In this document: positions 5,289 to 6,973 of the stretch, piece after piece
Layout: each line of letters begins with the position of its first letter
Numbering within the stretch: position 1 is the first letter of the stretch
Assembly (NCBI GenBank): GCA_023266155.1
Contig: JAHFRS010000059.1
Span: forward strand, 1-6,973
DNA: 6,973 bases
Direction: 5' to 3'
Origin: an archaeon
GTDB taxonomy: Archaea; Nanobdellota; Nanobdellia; Woesearchaeales; GW2011-AR9
The notes under the pieces: model-generated
The model's input: only the letters and a program-made list of their open reading frames with translations
Database searches by the model: none
Told to the model about the DNA's origin: nothing
Translations under genes and position numbers: made by a program

Positions 5289-6370
5289 AGATCAATAACC
5301 ACTGTCTTATGCTCTAAATCGATCTTCTTTATTTTCTTTTCTTTCTTTAATTCCGTGGCAACCTCCCACCAACTATGGCTTTTCCGCAATTCCTGCACAA
5401 TTGACAACAATTTCTGCAAAGGAAGATATTTTTCATATAGTAGTTGTCCTTTTCTGGTATTTTCCGTAATTTTAATTTGTAGTTCTTTCACCGCCTCTTC
5501 CTGCCCGGCGATAATGCGATTCAGCCCGGCAATTTTCTTCTCATAAGGGGACTCGGCCTGAAAAGGATTGAGGGAATCCATTGCTTCATTATAGGTGGAA
5601 GTTTCCCTCAGTGGCACTTCTCCTTGCAGGGAAATAGGCGTAACCTGCTCAGGATACACAAATCCCTGTGGTGTCTTGATTTCCTGAAGGAACCTCACCA
5701 GGCCCGCATTGAGGGCGGCACTATCACTCTGAGATATTGCAGTAGGCACGACTTTTTTATCCACGCCGCTCCGCCGACAGAGTTCTTCTGCGTACACTCC
5801 ACCCAGCCCGATATCCGTTGCTAAAGATGTCACCAGATCACGCTTCCCGCTGGCCTGAAGCAAGGCGCGTAATTCCCGCTCAGAAAGGCTTTTCCAGTCC
5901 ACTGCCGGCACCACGGGAAAAAGATATCTTTTGCCGGGCTCAATGACTCGATCTTTCCATTCCTGCTGTTCCAGTGCGGCAATGATCATTTCATGCCTGT
6001 CAGTAAGAATAAAATTCCCTTTCGAAAATAATTCCACGATGATAGAATAATGCTCTTTACTTTCGACGTCCATCATCACGATCCGTTCTGAACCTTTCTG
6101 GTGCACGGACTTCAGAATCGCTCCGGCTAGATACTTTCGCAGCTGCATGCAGAAGCTCGATGGGGTCAGCGGGACATTTTTAATTTTCGTCAGGCAGAGC
6201 CATTTCCCCGGGATAATTTTAAGAAAGTTCTTTCCCGCTCCTCGAACATGAAGTTCCAGCAGCAATTCCTGCTCGCGCTGATAGATTTGGCTGATTTTAC
6301 TTCCGGCTAAGACCTGTAGTTCATTGACCAGTGCCGCAAGTTCCAAGGAAGAGATGGATTTTTTAAGCAT
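5285..6370 (-). CDS. NFACT (Rqc2/NEMF/RqcH-like) ribosome quality-control protein lacking the NFACT-R domain
   Basis: The 361-residue protein begins MLKKSISSLELAALVNELQV, the typical NFACT-N opening, followed by GSKISQIYQ (23-31), FCMQLRKYL (73-81), SVHQKGSERIVMMD (88-101), and VELFSKGNFILTDRH. A middle region with GLGGVYAEELCRRSG resembles the helix-hairpin-helix part, and residues about 270-340 form the charged CC-M coiled coil. Family members bind stalled 60S/50S subunits with peptidyl-tRNA and recruit tRNA for C-terminal tailing. The protein ends at KIDLEHKTVVIDL, just where the NFACT-R domain would normally follow, so it is roughly half the usual archaeal length. The acidic residues corresponding to yeast Rqc2 D9 and D98 appear as Glu (E10 and E95). 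The frame opens further upstream to 6502, but that part is unlike the family and lies in the hairpin region; an AT-rich TATA-like element 25-30 bases before the ATG at 6370 supports a leaderless start there. Confidence 0.88.
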   Translation of the reverse strand: MLKKSISSLELAALVNELQVLAGSKISQIYQREQELLLELHVRGAGKNFLKIIPGKWLCLTKIKNVPLTPSSFCMQLRKYLAGAILKSVHQKGSERIVMMDVESKEHYSIIVELFSKGNFILTDRHEMIIAALEQQEWKDRVIEPGKRYLFPVVPAVDWKSLSERELRALLQASGKRDLVTSLATDIGLGGVYAEELCRRSGVDKKVVPTAISQSDSAALNAGLVRFLQEIKTPQGFVYPEQVTPISLQGEVPLRETSTYNEAMDSLNPFQAESPYEKKIAGLNRIIAGQEEAVKELQIKITENTRKGQLLYEKYLPLQKLLSIVQELRKSHSWWEVATELKKEKKIKKIDLEHKTVVIDL

Positions 6371-6391
6371 GAGAGGATTAAAAAAGAAGAT

Positions 6392-6400
6392 AGTTTTAAT
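6392..6400 (-). promoter_or_regulatory. Putative TATA-like element for NFACT
   Basis: ATTAAAACT on the minus strand is centred about 26 bases from the ATG at 6370, the spacing expected for a leaderless archaeal transcript. The match to the TATA consensus is moderate. The same bases (6391-6397) are complementary to the loop of the first hairpin in the adjacent cluster. Confidence 0.45.
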
Positions 6401-6402
6401 TC

Positions 6403-6540
6403 TTTCGTATTTGTTTAGCACAAGAAATACGAAAACTATCGTATTTCTGTGCAGCACACAAAGCGACAACGATCGCTTTGGTGCACCAAAATTGCCCGGC
6501 AATTTTGTGTGAAATGAAGTCGTTGCTTCATTTCTTGCAC
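6403..6540. repeat. Cluster of consecutive hairpins with shared GTGCAC-type linkers
   Basis: Four hairpins follow each other almost without a gap. H1: GAAATACG (6424-6431)/CGTATTTC (6440-6447). H2: CAAAGCGA (6459-6466)/TCGCTTTG (6473-6480). H3: CAAAATTGC (6487-6495)/GCAATTTTG (6499-6507). H4: GAAATGAAG (6511-6519)/CTTCATTTC (6526-6534). In H1-H3 a second short stem of GCAC/GTGC type extends the core across a single-base bulge, giving 12-13 pairs; H4 has a similar extension (GTG/CAC) across an internal loop. The linkers TGTGCAGCACA and GGTGCACC are themselves self-complementary. An alternative stem, TTTCGTATTT (6403-6412)/AAATACGAAA (6425-6434), competes with H1. The stem sequences differ from one another, so this is a structural repeat, not a direct repeat. 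Function unknown. Confidence 0.85.
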
Positions 6541-6840
6541 CATCAGGTCGAAATCCATGCGAAACCTACGTCGAGAGCGTCACGGGGGGATGCACACAGA
6601 GAAAAAATATTTTTAGCAGCCTTTGGCTGCTCTTCGTCCACAATCCCCGCCACCCACTATTGATAGTGCAGTAAAAACTTCTGTGTTCCTCATCGCTTCG
6701 CTCCTGCACTACTTGACCTCACAGCTCTGAAAGTCCCGGTTCTGGCCGTGGTCGAGGACATTTTTGTAATGGAAAGACTTAACACCACTCTGCAGAAGAA
6801 ACGAGTAATGAAGATAATATCCTCTAAAAAAACGAATACC
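6541..6840. other. Gene-free stretch with further inverted repeats
   Basis: I see no convincing gene here. It holds a compact hairpin AGCAGCC (6615-6621)/GGCTGCT (6625-6631) with a 3-base loop, a CACTAT/ATAGTG inverted repeat at 6655-6668, and an 8-bp stem TAGTGCAG (6664-6671)/CTGCACTA (6704-6711) enclosing 32 bases. C- and G-rich patches near 6583-6589 and 6643-6649 are complementary. An untranslated structured RNA is possible on either strand, but I recognise no known RNA family. Confidence 0.4.
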
Positions 6841-6848
6841 TTAAATAG
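6841..6848 (+). promoter_or_regulatory. TATA-like element for hjc
   Basis: TTAAATAG is centred about 26 bases before the ATG at 6870, the distance from TATA to transcription start in archaea. This predicts a leaderless mRNA, and no ribosome-binding site is visible in the 22 bases before the ATG. Confidence 0.55.
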
Positions 6849-6869
6849 AAAAATCCTTTCTTTCACAAT

Positions 6870-6973
6870 ATGATCAACCAAAAAGCCAAAGGCACCCGGG
6901 GAGAGCGGGAATTGGTCAAGGCGTTTAATGAAGCGGGTTGGAGTTGCATTAGGGTGGCAGGTTCAGGAAGTTC
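6870..6973 (+). CDS. hjc: Archaeal Holliday junction resolvase Hjc, N-terminus only
   Basis: The frame starts at the ATG at 6870 and runs off the right edge after 34 complete codons. It reads MINQKAKGTRGERELVKAFN and then EAGWSCIRVAGSGS. This matches the start of Hjc: a basic lead, the RGERELV helix holding the conserved catalytic Glu, and RVAGSGS, equivalent to the VVRxxxSG(S/K) segment of crenarchaeal and Pyrococcus Hjc. Hjc is a homodimeric, metal-dependent nuclease of the PD-(D/E)xK fold that cuts four-way DNA junctions in recombination and fork repair. The rest of the active site (Asp, ExK) lies outside the window. The gene is divergent from NFACT across the hairpin-rich region. Confidence 0.85.
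   Translation, partial: MINQKAKGTRGERELVKAFNEAGWSCIRVAGSGS

Noticed and set aside
6371..6502. A 44-residue N-terminal extension of NFACT
   Set aside because: The frame stays open by chance through the hairpin cluster; family similarity begins at the ATG at 6370, which also has a TATA-like element at the right distance.
6403..6540. CRISPR array
   Set aside because: There are no direct repeats of constant sequence with unique spacers; the repeated feature is hairpin shape, with different stems.
6436..6558. A 40-residue minus-strand frame with four cysteines (starts MDFDLMVQEM) across the hairpin cluster
   Set aside because: The cysteines are not in metal-knuckle spacing, no start signal is seen, and the palindromes explain the sequence better than a protein does.
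6690..6881. A 63-residue minus-strand frame near the right end
   Set aside because: It overlaps the hjc start and promoter, has no family resemblance, and reads as a chance AT-rich frame.

Overview
The window looks archaeal. It holds a tRNA gene interrupted by introns with bulge-helix-bulge splice motifs, the N-terminus of an Hjc-type Holliday junction resolvase, an NFACT (Rqc2/NEMF-type) protein, a HemK-like methyltransferase fused to a predicted archaeal kinase domain, and TATA boxes about 25-30 bases before start codons, giving apparently leaderless mRNAs. A DPANN-like lineage (for example Woesearchaeota or Pacearchaeota) is my guess from gene content; the sequence does not prove it.

Left part (1-2718, minus strand): a two-gene unit. 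It reads from the methyltransferase-kinase fusion into a large NodB deacetylase/GT2 glycosyltransferase/TPR protein that runs off the left edge. A TATA-like element near 2743-2750 lies between this unit and the divergent tRNA gene and could serve both. The tRNA, tRNA-Val(UAC) at 2775-2932, is split into four exons by three introns (24, 41 and 20 nt) in the D-loop, anticodon loop and T-loop.

Middle part (3042-5288, minus strand): an unrecognised 231-residue protein with its own promoter; a two-gene unit of a four-helix membrane protein followed one base later by a 37-residue zinc-ribbon protein; and an RNase H-fold DEDDy exonuclease of the YprB type. The exonuclease lies directly downstream of an NFACT gene, and a perfect 15-bp tandem duplication sits on that junction. 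The NFACT protein has the N-terminal domain and the middle coiled-coil but stops before the NFACT-R domain.

Right part (6371-6869): a gene-free divergent region of about 500 bases, unusually rich in hairpins. Within 6403-6540 there are four back-to-back hairpins with 8-9 bp core stems, self-complementary GTGCAC-type linkers, two loops that are exact 6-nt complements, and an alternative pairing for the first hairpin. It is followed by the leaderless start of hjc at 6870, cut by the right edge.

The points most worth a second look are the triple-intron tRNA, the hairpin cluster, the shortened NFACT protein with altered key acidic residues, and the two domain fusions.
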